From NCBI GenBank assembly GCA_030695415.1, contig JAUYQZ010000044.1, positions 1-64,000 on the forward strand: a stretch of DNA of 64,000 bases. Direction: 5' to 3'. This DNA comes from Hylemonella sp. Its GTDB lineage: Bacteria; Pseudomonadota; Gammaproteobacteria; Burkholderiales; Burkholderiaceae_C. The notes beneath the pieces were generated by a model. It worked only from the letters and a program-made list of their open reading frames with translations. It had not been told where the DNA came from and did no database searches. Position numbers and translations under genes: made by a program. Shown piece by piece: positions 1-10,736 of this stretch; position 1 is the stretch's first letter, and every line of letters begins with the position of its first letter.

Positions 1-2078
<2,078 letters not shown>

Positions 2079-2140
2079 ACCAGGGCCTGTTCACACTCAT
2101 TTCTCAAGTGCGGGTGGCTTTTTCCATGCCGGCCCACCCC

Positions 2141-2168
2141 AAAGAAAAAGCCCGCACGCGGCGGGCTT
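2141..2168 (-). terminator. Rho-independent terminator of the desaturase gene
   Basis: A perfect 8-bp stem (AAGCCCGC with GCGGGCTT) closes a five-base loop. Read on the minus strand it is followed by a T-rich run (TTTTTCTTT), and it sits 23 bases past the desaturase stop. The plus-strand side lacks a T-run, so it serves the minus-strand gene. Confidence 0.85.
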
Positions 2169-2191
2169 GATCATGAAGCAGGCGACGGGAC

Positions 2192-3406
2192 TCAGGCGCG
2201 CGCCATCCGCAACTTCATCGAGAACTCCTGCAGGGCAGCGATGCCGCTATCTTCAGCCCGGTGGCACCAGGCCTGCAGATTGGCGATCAGTTGCTCGCGC
2301 GAGAGCGAGGTATTCAGCCAGAGCTGGCGCAACTCTTCGCGCATGGTGACCATCTTGTCCAGCACCGGCGAAGCGGCACGGGCCTTGGCGAGTTCGGGGG
2401 CGACGGTGGCAGGCACCTTGTCTTCGTCGCGGTGCAGCCAACGGCTGGCCGCCTTGATGACGGCGGTGTCGGCGCTGCGGGCCTTGAGGGAGGCCACTTC
2501 CTGCTGGAAAGCGGCCTGCATGCCGGCGGCGTAGCCGGCCATGATTTCGTAGCGGTTGGCGATCAGGGCCTCCAGGGTCTTGTCATCCGCCACCGGCTTG
2601 ATGTCACCCAGAGCCAGCTTGGGGGCGGTCTTCTTGACCTTGGCCAGGCCCATGGCGCTCAGGATGCTGATATACATCCAGCCGATGTCGAACTCGTAGG
2701 GCTTCACGGACAGCTTGGCCGAGGTCGGGTAGGTGTGGTGGTTGTTGTGCAACTCCTCGCCGCCGATGATGATGCCCCAGGGCGAGATGTTGGTGCTGGC
2801 GTCAGGCGCCTCGAAGTTGCGATAGCCCCAGTAGTGACCGATGCCGTTGATGATGCCTGCGGCGGTGATCGGGATCCAGGCCATCTGCAGGGCCCACACA
2901 GCCGCACCGGCAGCGCCGAATAGAGCCAGATTGATGATCATCATCACGCCCACACCCTGCCAGGAAAAGCGGGTGTAGAGGTTGCGCTCGATCCAGTCGT
3001 CCGGGGTACCGTGGCCGTAGCGGGCCATGGTTTCCTGGTTCTTGGCTTCGGCGCGGTACAACTCGGAGCCTTCGAAGAAGACCTTCTTGATACCGTAGAC
3101 CTGCGGGCTGTGCGGGTCTTCGGCCTGCTCGCACTTGGCGTGGTGCTTGCGGTGGATGGCAGCCCATTCCTTGGTCACCATACCCGTGGTCAGCCACAAC
3201 CAGAAGCGGAAAAAGTGCGAGGGGATGGCGTGCAGGTCCAGCGCGCGATGGGCCTGATGGCGGTGCAGGAAGATGGTGACGCTGGCAATCGTGATGTGGG
3301 TGAAGGCCAGTGCGACCAGGACGGTCTGCCACCAGCTCAGATCCAACAGGCCGTGCGCCAGCCAGTCGATGGCCGCATTCAGCACAGCCCAGTCAGGTAA
3401 GAACAT
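2192..3406 (-). CDS. Membrane fatty-acid desaturase (DesA/acyl-CoA delta-9 type)
   Basis: This 404-residue integral membrane di-iron enzyme should introduce a cis double bond into acyl chains using oxygen, adjusting membrane fluidity. The three histidine boxes are complete: HRHQAH near residue 48, HRKHH near residue 85 and HNNHH near residue 219, the eight-histidine pattern of the desaturase superfamily. Hydrophobic pairs flank the boxes. The C-terminal 130 residues form a soluble helical tail (KARSADTAVIKAASRWLHRDEDK), a feature of proteobacterial DesA-like proteins. It is a single-gene unit with its own terminator and a likely regulated promoter upstream. Whether the substrate is acyl-CoA, acyl-ACP or phospholipid cannot be decided from sequence. 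Confidence 0.9.
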   Translation of the reverse strand: MFLPDWAVLNAAIDWLAHGLLDLSWWQTVLVALAFTHITIASVTIFLHRHQAHRALDLHAIPSHFFRFWLWLTTGMVTKEWAAIHRKHHAKCEQAEDPHSPQVYGIKKVFFEGSELYRAEAKNQETMARYGHGTPDDWIERNLYTRFSWQGVGVMMIINLALFGAAGAAVWALQMAWIPITAAGIINGIGHYWGYRNFEAPDASTNISPWGIIIGGEELHNNHHTYPTSAKLSVKPYEFDIGWMYISILSAMGLAKVKKTAPKLALGDIKPVADDKTLEALIANRYEIMAGYAAGMQAAFQQEVASLKARSADTAVIKAASRWLHRDEDKVPATVAPELAKARAASPVLDKMVTMREELRQLWLNTSLSREQLIANLQAWCHRAEDSGIAALQEFSMKLRMARA

Positions 3407-3474
3407 AGAAGTCTCTCAACGTTGTGTATAGAAATAAGCCCAGCCTTAAATAAGTGGCCGGGCCTGTGACATGG

Positions 3475-3503
3475 ATTCTAAGGGCTCCACCCTCTTTTGA
3501 CCA
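3475..3503 (-). promoter_or_regulatory. Candidate sigma-70 promoter of the desaturase
   Basis: On the minus strand TGGTCA (3503-3498) and TAGAAT (3480-3475) are separated by exactly 17 bases, close to the -35/-10 consensus. The -10 lies about 70 bases before the start codon. This is a pattern match by eye only. Confidence 0.45.
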
Positions 3504-3513
3504 GTACTGGCCA
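3498..3513. promoter_or_regulatory. 16-bp palindrome overlapping the desaturase -35, possible operator
   Basis: TGACCAGTACTGGCCA is an inverted repeat with a perfect 10-bp centre (CCAGTACTGG) and one mismatched pair. It overlaps the candidate -35 element, the usual place for a repressor such as the TetR-type regulators (FabR, DesT) that control unsaturated fatty-acid genes. No regulator gene is adjacent, and the site does not obviously match the published FabR or DesT sites as I remember them. Confidence 0.35.
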
Positions 3514-3548
3514 GCTTTAGGCGAAAAACCTTAATTCAAGTCAATTGA

Positions 3549-4820
3549 TCACTTTTTCTGCCAAATTGCAGCAAAGAAGCCATCCGTTTGATGCAGATGA
3601 GGCCAAAGACGCAGGTAACGCAAACCATTCTCACCCCCGCTGCACAGGCGCTCGCTGCCAGGCACCTTGAGATCAGCCAGGAGCTGAGCGGCGTCCAACG
3701 GCACGAAATCCGGATGCGCCGCGCTGAAAGCCTCGGCGATGGCCTCGTTTTCCTGGGGCAGGACGCTGCAGGTGGCGTAGACGAGGCGGCCGCCGGGCTT
3801 CAGCAGGCGCCCCGCACTGGCCAGGATGGCGGCCTGCTTGACCGTCATTTCCTCCACGGCCTGCAGGTTCTGTCGCCATTTCAGGTCCGGGTTGCGCCGC
3901 AGCGTGCCCAGGCCGGAACAAGGCGCGTCGACCAGCACGCGATCGATCTTGCCGGAAAGGCGCTTGATGCGCTCGTCGCGCTCATGGGCGATGGCGGCCG
4001 GGTGTACGTTGGACAGGCCGCTGCGCGCCAGGCGGGGTTTGAGCGCATCGAGCCGGTGGGCCGAGGTGTCGAAAGCGTAGAGCCGGCCCGTGCTGCGCAT
4101 GGACGCGCCGATGGCCAGGGTCTTGCCGCCGGCGCCGGCACAGAAGTCCACCACCATTTCGCCCCGGTGGGCGTCCAGCAGCAGGGCCAGCAGTTGCGAG
4201 CCCTCGTCCTGCACCTCGATGGCGCCGCGCGTGAAGGCATCAAGCTTGTTCACGGCTGGCTTGCCGTCGATCCGCAAACCCCAGGGCGAATACGGCGTGG
4301 GCACGGCCTTGATGCCCGCTTCCTTCAACTCCTTCTGCACCGCCTCGCGCTTGGCCAATTGGGTGTTGACGCGCAGGTCCAGGCCGGCCCCCTGGTTCAG
4401 ACTTTCGACCAGGGGCCAGAAGCCTGCGCCCAGCTGGTCCTTGAGCGGCTGCACCAGCCACTCAGGCAGGTTGTGGCGGTGCAGATCCATCAATTCTTCA
4501 GGCCTAACCTTGTCGCAGTGGTCCAGCCACTGCTTTTCCTGCTCGGTCAGCACGCTCTTGATGAAGTCACGCGGCCCATGGAAGCCGAGGATGGCCAGAC
4601 GCCGCTCCCTGGGACCGCTGCCGGAAAGCGCCAGCTTCTCGAACAGCAGCTTCTTGCGCAGCACGGTGTAGACGGTCTCGGCGAGGGTGGCGCGCTCGCG
4701 CGGGCCCAGGCCACGGTGCTCGCGGAAAAAGCGCGAGACGATGGCATCCGCCGGGTGGTCGAATTTGAGGGTAAGCCGGACGAGCTCGGTACAGACGTCC
4801 AGCAGGGTTTGGGGATGCAT
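3549..4820 (-). CDS. RsmB/NOP2/Sun-family RNA cytosine-5 methyltransferase
   Basis: The 423-residue protein transfers a methyl group from S-adenosylmethionine to C5 of a cytosine in RNA, most likely rRNA. The SAM-binding motif I is VVDFCAGAGGKT (about residues 230-241). The two catalytic cysteines of the family are present in DAPCSGLGTLRRNPD and YATCSVLPQEN. The first about 70 residues resemble a shortened NusB-like RNA-binding domain, as in RsmB (Fmu). The length suits RsmB, but Burkholderiales often carry a second, canonical RsmB elsewhere, so I give no symbol. The start codon lies 35 bases from that of the divergent DUF1653 gene. Confidence 0.88.
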   Translation of the reverse strand: MHPQTLLDVCTELVRLTLKFDHPADAIVSRFFREHRGLGPRERATLAETVYTVLRKKLLFEKLALSGSGPRERRLAILGFHGPRDFIKSVLTEQEKQWLDHCDKVRPEELMDLHRHNLPEWLVQPLKDQLGAGFWPLVESLNQGAGLDLRVNTQLAKREAVQKELKEAGIKAVPTPYSPWGLRIDGKPAVNKLDAFTRGAIEVQDEGSQLLALLLDAHRGEMVVDFCAGAGGKTLAIGASMRSTGRLYAFDTSAHRLDALKPRLARSGLSNVHPAAIAHERDERIKRLSGKIDRVLVDAPCSGLGTLRRNPDLKWRQNLQAVEEMTVKQAAILASAGRLLKPGGRLVYATCSVLPQENEAIAEAFSAAHPDFVPLDAAQLLADLKVPGSERLCSGGENGLRYLRLWPHLHQTDGFFAAIWQKK

Positions 4821-4855
4821 ATCTTGTTGTATGGAACTTGGCCTAGGATTGTCCC

Positions 4856-5113
4856 ATGAGCGATGAAAAACTCCCCCCGCTGATCGAAACCCGCCCCGGC
4901 CTCTACCGGCACTACAAAAATCTCATGTACGAGGTGCTGGGCACCGTGCGCCACAGCGAGACGCTGGAGCCGATGACCCTGTACCGCGCCCTTTACGGCG
5001 AGCGCGGCCTGTGGGTGCGGCCGGCGGCGATGTTCGGCGAGGAGGTCGTGATCGACGGCGTGCGCCAGCCGCGCTTTGCCTGGGTCGGGGAAAGCACCTC
5101 GGCCAATACCTGA
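4856..5113 (+). CDS. DUF1653 domain protein
   Basis: This is an 85-residue single-domain protein. The stretch PGLYRHYKNLMYEVLGTVRH followed by SETLEPMTLYRALYGERGLWVRP is the full DUF1653 signature, a small beta-barrel-like domain common in proteobacteria and without an assigned biochemical role. It has no signal peptide. The gene is transcribed away from the RNA methyltransferase and runs tail-to-tail into purN, the two stops being two bases apart. Confidence 0.88.
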   Translation: MSDEKLPPLIETRPGLYRHYKNLMYEVLGTVRHSETLEPMTLYRALYGERGLWVRPAAMFGEEVVIDGVRQPRFAWVGESTSANT

Positions 5114-5132
5114 TGCTATATTTTTTGTAGCA
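5114..5132. terminator. Small AT-rich hairpin between converging genes
   Basis: TGCTA and TAGCA pair around a T-rich nine-base loop at the DUF1653/purN tail-to-tail junction. It overlaps the purN stop. The stem is short, so termination in either direction is only possible, not shown. Confidence 0.3.
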
Positions 5133-5697
5133 AATCGGCAATGGCACGCGGATAGATCAGGTGCTCCTGCGTCAGCACGCGGGCGGCCAGGGTGTGTTCG
5201 TCGTCCCCGGGCAGCACAGGCACCACCGCCTGGGCCAGGATGGGGCCGTGGTCCAGTTCGGCTGTCACCTGGTGCACGGTAGCGCCGGCAAACTTGCAGC
5301 CGGCCTCGATGGCGCGGCGGTGTGTGTGCAGGCCCGGGAAGGCCGGCAGCAGCGAGGGGTGGATGTTGACCAAGCGGCCCGCGTAGTGCTGCACAAACCC
5401 TGGCGTGAGGATGCGCATGAAACCGGCCAGCACCACCAGGGCTGGCTGATGCGCATCAATGGCCGCCATCAGGGCGACGTCGAAAGCCTCGCGGCTGGCG
5501 TAGGCCTTGTGGTCAAGCACCGCGGTCGTGATGCGACTTTCGCGGGCCAGCGCCAGGCCCTTGGCGTCGGCCTGGTTGCTCAGCACGGCAGCCACGCGCG
5601 CATCGTACTTTTCCTGCCAGCGCTCACGCTCGGCCGTCCGGACGATGGCCGCCATGTTCGAGCCGCCCCCTGAGATCAAAATAACGATGTTTTTCAT
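5116..5697 (-). CDS. purN: Phosphoribosylglycinamide formyltransferase (GART 1)
   Basis: PurN transfers a formyl group from 10-formyl-tetrahydrofolate to GAR in step three of purine synthesis. The 193-residue protein starts [17 protein letters not shown], with the phosphate-binding GGGSN loop of the family. The catalytic Asn-His-Asp set is visible as [12 protein letters not shown] and the later [12 protein letters not shown]. An upstream in-frame start adds nine residues (MLRVIIRAG) that homologues lack, so I place the start at 5697. Only 13 bases separate it from the start of the divergent yceH-like gene, so at least one transcript must begin inside the other gene's start region. Confidence 0.95.
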   Translation of the reverse strand: MKNIVILISGGGSNMAAIVRTAERERWQEKYDARVAAVLSNQADAKGLALARESRITTAVLDHKAYASREAFDVALMAAIDAHQPALVVLAGFMRILTPGFVQHYAGRLVNIHPSLLPAFPGLHTHRRAIEAGCKFAGATVHQVTAELDHGPILAQAVVPVLPGDDEHTLAARVLTQEHLIYPRAIADLLQKI

Positions 5698-5710
5698 ACC
5701 GGCCCGAATT

Positions 5711-6409
5711 ATGACCCTGAGCACTGCACCCCAGCCCCGTCCACCTCACCTCAGCGCCATCGAGGCACGCGTGCTCGGCACCCTGATGGAAAAGGCCCGT
5801 ACTGTTCCGGACAGCTACCCGCTCACGCTCAACTCGCTGCTGCTGGGCTGCAACCAGAAGACCAGCCGCGAGCCGCTGATGGAACTCGATGAGGCTCAGG
5901 TGGCCACCGCGCTGGACACGCTCAAACCTTTCGGACTGGTACGCGAAGTCAGCGGCGGCCGCACCACACGTTATGAGCACAATGTCCAGCGCGCCATCGG
6001 CGTGCCGGAGCAATCAGCCGTGCTGCTGGGCCTGCTGCTGCTTCGCGGCCCGCAAACCGCGGGCGAGCTGCGACTCAACACCGAGCGCTGGTACAAGTTT
6101 GCCGACATTTCCTCCGTCGAAGGTTTCCTCGAGGAACTGCAAGACCGCCCGGCGGAAAAGGGCGGTCCCTTGGTCATCAAGCTGGCCAGAACACCGGGAA
6201 CGCGCGAGCAACGTTGGGCGCATCTCTTGTGCGGCCCGGTGGACGAGACACAAGCCGGGGCCATGTCGGCCACCCGCGCTTCGGGCAGTGAGGCCACCGG
6301 CAACACCGGGGAGCGGCTGGCGCAACTCGAAGCCGAGGTGTCCGAGCTGCGCGCCACCGTCGCGAAACTGTGCGCGGAGCTTGGTATGTCACCACCTGGA
6401 CAGCCCTGA
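5711..6409 (+). CDS. YceH (DUF480) family winged-helix protein
   Basis: The 232-residue protein carries the DUF480 signature: [20 protein letters not shown] at the N-terminus, the segment with [19 protein letters not shown], then two tandem winged-helix-like halves ([19 protein letters not shown]). The last about 50 residues hold a predicted coiled coil ([21 protein letters not shown]). Length and order match YceH, whose role is unsettled. I chose ATG 5711 because the family starts just before the conserved segment; the open frame upstream only mirrors purN. Confidence 0.88.
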   Translation: MTLSTAPQPRPPHLSAIEARVLGTLMEKARTVPDSYPLTLNSLLLGCNQKTSREPLMELDEAQVATALDTLKPFGLVREVSGGRTTRYEHNVQRAIGVPEQSAVLLGLLLLRGPQTAGELRLNTERWYKFADISSVEGFLEELQDRPAEKGGPLVIKLARTPGTREQRWAHLLCGPVDETQAGAMSATRASGSEATGNTGERLAQLEAEVSELRATVAKLCAELGMSPPGQP

Positions 6410-6469
6410 GCGAACGACCGTGCTAAAACATCGCAATCATCAGACTGCTTCGCCTTTTGGAGACCCCCC

Positions 6470-7651
6470 ATGGATTTGGCCTTCACCCCTGAAGAACAGA
6501 CATTCCGCGAGGAGATCCGCGCCTGGGTGCGCGCGAACCTCCCCAGCGACATCTCGCACAAGGTGCACAACGCCCTGCAACTGAGCCGCGACGACCACCA
6601 GCGTTGGGCCAGGATCCTGGGCAAGAAGGGCTGGCTGGGCTGGGGCTGGCCCAAGCAGTTCGGCGGCCCGGGCTGGAACGCCATCCAGAAGCACTTGTTC
6701 GAGGAAGAAAACGCGCTGGCCGGCGCGCCGCGCGTCATCCCCTTCGGCCCGGTGATGGTGGCCCCGGTCATCATGGCCTTCGGCAGCCCCGAACAACAGC
6801 AGCGCTTCCTGCCCGGCATCGCCAGCGGCGAAGTCTGGTGGAGCCAGGGCTACAGCGAGCCGGGCGCGGGCTCGGACCTGGCCTCTGTGAAGACCCGCGC
6901 CGAACGCAAGGGCGACAAGTACATCGTCAACGGCCAGAAGACCTGGACCACGCTGGGCCAGTACGGTGAGTGGATCTTCTGCCTGGTGCGCACCAGCAAT
7001 GAAGGCAAGCCGCAGACCGGCATCTCCTTCCTGCTGATCGACATGAAGTCCAAGGGCGTCACCGTGCGGCCCATCAAGCTGCTCGACGGCGAGTGTGAAG
7101 TGAACGAGGTCTTCTTCGACAACGTCGAGGTACCGGCCGAAAACCTGATCGGCGAGGAGAACAAAGGCTGGACCTACGCCAAGCACCTGCTGAGCCACGA
7201 GCGCACCAACATCGCCGACGTGAACCGCGCCAAACGCGAACTGGAGCGCCTCAAGCGCATCGCCAAGGCCGAAGGCGTGTATGAGGACGTGCGCTTCCGC
7301 GACGAGATCGCCAAGCTGGAAGTGGACGTGGTGGCTCTGGAGATGCTGGTGCTGCGTGTGCTCTCGGCCGAGAAGTCGGGCAAGAACTCGCTGGACATCG
7401 CCGGTCTGCTCAAGATCCGCGGCAGCGAGATCCAGCAGCGCTATGCCGAACTCATGATGCTGGCCGCCGGCCCCTACGCCCTGCCGCTGATCCGCGAGGC
7501 CATGGAAGCCGGCTGGCAAGGGGACTACCCGGGCGGTGTGCTCGCCAACGCGCCGCTGGCCTCGACCTACTTCAATATGCGCAAGACCACCATCTACGGC
7601 GGCAGCAATGAAGTTCAACGCAACATCGTCGCCCAGACGATTCTCGGCTAG
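6470..7651 (+). CDS. Acyl-CoA dehydrogenase, PimC-like large subunit
   Basis: This 393-residue flavoprotein oxidises an acyl-CoA to the trans-2-enoyl-CoA, passing electrons to ETF. It starts MDLAFTPEEQTFREEIRAWV and ends TIYGGSNEVQRNIVAQTIL, the classic N- and C-terminal blocks of the acyl-CoA dehydrogenase fold. WWSQGYSEPGAGSDLAS and KTWTTLGQYGEWIF are FAD and substrate regions. Together with the next gene it matches the two-subunit dehydrogenases annotated as pimeloyl-CoA dehydrogenase (PimC and PimD) in Rhodopseudomonas, which act on dicarboxyl-CoA. Actual chain specificity is not visible. Only 97 bases separate the pair, so they are likely cotranscribed. Confidence 0.92.
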   Translation: MDLAFTPEEQTFREEIRAWVRANLPSDISHKVHNALQLSRDDHQRWARILGKKGWLGWGWPKQFGGPGWNAIQKHLFEEENALAGAPRVIPFGPVMVAPVIMAFGSPEQQQRFLPGIASGEVWWSQGYSEPGAGSDLASVKTRAERKGDKYIVNGQKTWTTLGQYGEWIFCLVRTSNEGKPQTGISFLLIDMKSKGVTVRPIKLLDGECEVNEVFFDNVEVPAENLIGEENKGWTYAKHLLSHERTNIADVNRAKRELERLKRIAKAEGVYEDVRFRDEIAKLEVDVVALEMLVLRVLSAEKSGKNSLDIAGLLKIRGSEIQQRYAELMMLAAGPYALPLIREAMEAGWQGDYPGGVLANAPLASTYFNMRKTTIYGGSNEVQRNIVAQTILG

Positions 7652-7702
7652 CGCCGTAGAACCGTCTGCGCGATGCGCGACAGGCAAGACTGCTCCCCCG
7701 TG

Positions 7703-7719
7703 CCCCCTCCAGGAGGGGG
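7703..7719. repeat. GC-rich palindrome between the dehydrogenase genes
   Basis: CCCCCTCC and GGAGGGGG form a perfect 8-bp inverted repeat around one A, in the gap between the two dehydrogenase subunits. There is no T-run after it. It resembles the stem of the short intergenic repeat family found at 19829 and 31336. Confidence 0.5.
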
Positions 7720-7748
7720 TTCCAATCAGATGAATGCAGGTGACGAAA

Positions 7749-8864
7749 ATGGATTTTGACTTCAGTGATGACCAGGCACAGTTACGCGACGCCGTGCACA
7801 AATGGGTGGAGAAGGGCTACGGCTTCGAGCGCCGCCGCGGCATCGAGGCGGCGGGCGGCTTTTCGCGGGAGGCCTACACCGAACTCGCCGAATTGGGCCT
7901 GTGCGGCCTCTACATCCCCGAAGACGAGGGTGGCCTGGGCATGGGCCCCATCGAGGGCATGGTGGTCATGGAAGAACTGGGCCGCGGCATCGTGATCGAG
8001 CCGCTGGCACAGAGCCTGATCGCCGGCGCCGTGATGGCGGGCTACGCTGGCGCGGACCTGAAGGGCAGCTGGCTGCCGCGCATCGCTGCCGGCGAGGCCC
8101 TCGTGGTGCTGGCCCAGCAGGAACGCAAGGCGCGCTACCGTCTGGATGTGTGCGCGGCCACGGCGACACAGGTCGGCAGCGGCTGGACCGTGTCGGGCAC
8201 CAAGAACATGGTGCCGGCCGGCGACCAGGCTGACGCCTTCCTGGTGCCGGCCATGGCCAATGGCAAGCTGGCGCTGTTCCTGGTGGAGCGCAAGGCCCAG
8301 GGCGTGAGCACCCGTGGCTACGGCACACAGGATGGCGGCCGCGCCGCAGATGTGGTCATGGACAAGGCCGCAGCACAACTCGTCACGGCCGAGGGTCTCA
8401 CCGCCCTGGAGCACGCGGTGGACATCGGCATCGCGTCGCTGTGCGCCGAAGCCGTGGGCGTGATGGACCAGACCCTGGCCGTGACCCTGGACTACATGAA
8501 CACGCGCAAGCAGTTCGGCGTGGCCATCGCCAGTTTCCAGGCGCTGCGCCACCGCGCCGCCGACATGAAGATGCAGCTGGAACTGGCCCGTTCCATGAGC
8601 TACTACGCCAGCCTCAAGCTCAACGCCCCGACCGACGAGCGCCGCCGCGCCATGGCGCGCGCCAAGGTTCAGCTGGGCCAGTCCATGCGCTATGTCAGCC
8701 AACAGGCCGTCCAGCTTCACGGCGGCATTGGCGTGACCGACGAGTACATCGTCAGCCACTACTTCAAAAAGCTCACGCAGCTGGAAATCACCTACGGCGA
8801 CAGCCTGCACCAGCTGGGCGAGGTGTCGAACCGCATGCAGGAGACGGCTGGCGTCTTTGCCTGA
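7749..8864 (+). CDS. Acyl-CoA dehydrogenase, PimD-like small subunit
   Basis: This 371-residue partner of the preceding dehydrogenase begins MDFDFSDDQAQLRDAVHKWV. The five residues added by an upstream frame (MQVTK) are not typical, so the start is put at 7749. It has the acyl-CoA dehydrogenase N-terminal helical domain, a middle beta domain (KNMVPAGDQADAFLVPA) and the C-terminal helical domain ending with QLHGGIGVTDEYIVSHYFKK, where other family members hold the second flavin contact. The family pairs such subunits as heterodimers or heterotetramers. The gene is followed by a strong bidirectional terminator that closes the operon. Confidence 0.9.
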   Translation: MDFDFSDDQAQLRDAVHKWVEKGYGFERRRGIEAAGGFSREAYTELAELGLCGLYIPEDEGGLGMGPIEGMVVMEELGRGIVIEPLAQSLIAGAVMAGYAGADLKGSWLPRIAAGEALVVLAQQERKARYRLDVCAATATQVGSGWTVSGTKNMVPAGDQADAFLVPAMANGKLALFLVERKAQGVSTRGYGTQDGGRAADVVMDKAAAQLVTAEGLTALEHAVDIGIASLCAEAVGVMDQTLAVTLDYMNTRKQFGVAIASFQALRHRAADMKMQLELARSMSYYASLKLNAPTDERRRAMARAKVQLGQSMRYVSQQAVQLHGGIGVTDEYIVSHYFKKLTQLEITYGDSLHQLGEVSNRMQETAGVFA

Positions 8865-8881
8865 ACCTCTCGCCCACAAGA

Positions 8882-8907
8882 GAAAGGCCCGCCATGGCGG
8901 GCCTTTC
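8882..8907. terminator. Bidirectional rho-independent terminator
   Basis: A perfect 12-bp stem (GAAAGGCCCGCC with GGCGGGCCTTTC) encloses AT. It lies between the converging dehydrogenase and HNH genes. T-rich tracts follow on the plus side (TTTCTGTTT) and on the minus side (TTTCTCTTG), so it can serve both. Confidence 0.88.
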
Positions 8908-8930
8908 TGTTTGAAGCCTCCACTGAGGCC

Positions 8931-9488
8931 TTAACTCAGCAAGCGCGAAGACCGCGGCACATGCGCCATGAGGAACTCCATCTGGTCGGCCAGGATGCGG
9001 CGGTTGCGCAGGATGAAGTCTTCCCACAGGCTGGGGATGTAGGGGGCGTAGAGCAGGGGCATGCCAGCCTGCTCGGGCGTGCGGCTGCTCTTGCGGTGGT
9101 TGCAGGCACGGCAGGCGGTGACCACGTTCATCCAGTGGTCCTCGCCTTGCTGCGCGAAGGGGATGATGTGCTCGCGGGTGAGCTCGGTCTCGTGGTGGTC
9201 TTCGCCGCAGTAGGCGCAGACGTTGCGGTCGCGCGTGAACAGCTTGCTGTTGGTCAGGCTGGGGCGCAGGTCGAAGGGATTGATGCTGGGCACGCCCTTG
9301 GTGCCGATGATGCTGTTGACGGTGATGACGGACTGCTCACCGGTGATGGCGTTGTGCCCGCCATGGAAGACGGCGATCTCACCGCCCGCTTCCCAGCGCA
9401 CTTCGTCAGCGGCGTAGTGCAACACCGCTTCCTCCAGCGAAATCCACGACTGGGGCAGCCCCTGGGCCGACAGCTTCAAGACCTTCAA
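8931..9488 (-). CDS. HNH endonuclease family protein
   Basis: The 185-residue protein has an HNH (beta-beta-alpha metal) nuclease core. CAYCG near residue 91 and CRACNHRKS near residue 127 form the zinc-finger cysteines. The catalytic stretch is LTREHIIPFAQQGEDHWMNVVTAC, where H and N fit the HNH positions. The N-terminal about 80 residues are unrelated to restriction enzymes I know. Such stand-alone proteins are widespread in Burkholderiales chromosomes and need not be restriction enzymes. The start is TTG at 9488, supported by GGAGG six bases upstream. Confidence 0.85.
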   Translation of the reverse strand: MKVLKLSAQGLPQSWISLEEAVLHYAADEVRWEAGGEIAVFHGGHNAITGEQSVITVNSIIGTKGVPSINPFDLRPSLTNSKLFTRDRNVCAYCGEDHHETELTREHIIPFAQQGEDHWMNVVTACRACNHRKSSRTPEQAGMPLLYAPYIPSLWEDFILRNRRILADQMEFLMAHVPRSSRLLS

Positions 9489-9674
9489 AACACGCCTCCT
9501 GACCGGTTACGAGAACCATCCAAACGGAACGTTTGCGTCTGCGGTGGCTCCCTGCTACGGAACCGCCTCGCCATTCGGACACAATATACCCTGATTTGAT
9601 GACCATTTGATGGCTTTGCTTTTGCTGGCGGCCTGACCCGCTATCAAAAAGATATCAACCACCCCATTCCGCCC

Positions 9675-10649
9675 ATGCAAGTCTTCCGCGGTTTCCACCA
9701 CCCCGGCATCGCCCCCGCCTGTGCGCTGACCATCGGCAATTTCGATGGCGTGCACCGCGGCCACCAGGCCATGCTGGCCCTGCTGCGCAGCGAGGCACAG
9801 CAGCGCGGCGTGCCCAGCTGCGCCCTGACCTTCGAGCCGCACCCGCGCGACTACTTCGCCGGCGCCACGGGCAACGCTGCCCTGGCGCCTGCGCGCATCG
9901 CCACCCTGCGCGACAAACTCGCCGACCTGCAGCGCTGCGGCATTGACCAGGTGATCGTGCTGTCCTTTGACGCGAGGCTGGCCGGCCTGTCTCCGCAGGC
10001 TTTCATCAACGACGTACTGGTGCGCGGCCTGGGCACGCGCTACGTGCTGGTGGGCGACGACTTCCGCTTCGGCGCCAAACGCGCCGGCGACTACGCCCTG
10101 CTGGACGCCGCCGGCACCCAAAAAGGCTTCGACGTGGCGCGCATGAACAGCTACGAGGTGCACGGCCTGCGCGTCTCCAGTTCGGCCGTACGCTCGGCCC
10201 TGGCCGAGGGCCGCATGGAGGACGCGGCGCGTCTGCTGGGCCACCCCTACCATATCTCCGGCCATGTGCTGCATGGCCGCAAGCTGGGCCGCGAACTGGG
10301 CTTCAAAACCCTGAACCTGCGCTTCACCCACTGGAAACCGGCCGCCAGCGGCATCTTTGCGGTGCTGGTCCATGGCCTGGATCCCCAGCCCTTGCGCGGA
10401 GTGGCCAACCTGGGGGTGCGCCCCTCGCTGGACCCGAATGACGTCAACGGCGGGCGCGTGCTGCTGGAAACCCACTGCCTGGACTGGCCGGCCCACTTGG
10501 GCGCCGAGGGGGGCTACGGTAAAATCATCCGGGTGGAACTGCTGCACAAACTGCACGACGAACTGAAGTACGACGGTCTGGATGCCCTCACGCAGGGTAT
10601 CGCCCAGGACTGCGATGCTGCACGCGCCTGGTTCGCCCGGCGAATTTGA
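9675..10649 (+). CDS. ribF: Bifunctional riboflavin kinase / FAD synthetase
   Basis: RibF phosphorylates riboflavin to FMN and adenylylates FMN to FAD. The 324-residue protein has the N-terminal nucleotidyltransferase domain with TIGNFDGVHRGHQ (HxGH motif), VGDDFRFGAKRAGD, and SSSAVRSAL (variant of the ISSTxIR motif). The C-terminal flavokinase domain includes GRKLGRELGFKTLNL and VANLGVRPSLD. It leads a group ribF-ileS-lspA, an order found in many proteobacteria; 87 bases separate it from ileS. Confidence 0.96.
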   Translation: MQVFRGFHHPGIAPACALTIGNFDGVHRGHQAMLALLRSEAQQRGVPSCALTFEPHPRDYFAGATGNAALAPARIATLRDKLADLQRCGIDQVIVLSFDARLAGLSPQAFINDVLVRGLGTRYVLVGDDFRFGAKRAGDYALLDAAGTQKGFDVARMNSYEVHGLRVSSSAVRSALAEGRMEDAARLLGHPYHISGHVLHGRKLGRELGFKTLNLRFTHWKPAASGIFAVLVHGLDPQPLRGVANLGVRPSLDPNDVNGGRVLLETHCLDWPAHLGAEGGYGKIIRVELLHKLHDELKYDGLDALTQGIAQDCDAARAWFARRI

Positions 10650-10736
10650 CGGGGCACCACCGGCGCACCTTGCCCCGCGCCAGCCCCGGCCTCCGCTCGC
10701 CCCCCCGGGATAGCCCCGTCTCTCGAAAAATTTGCC

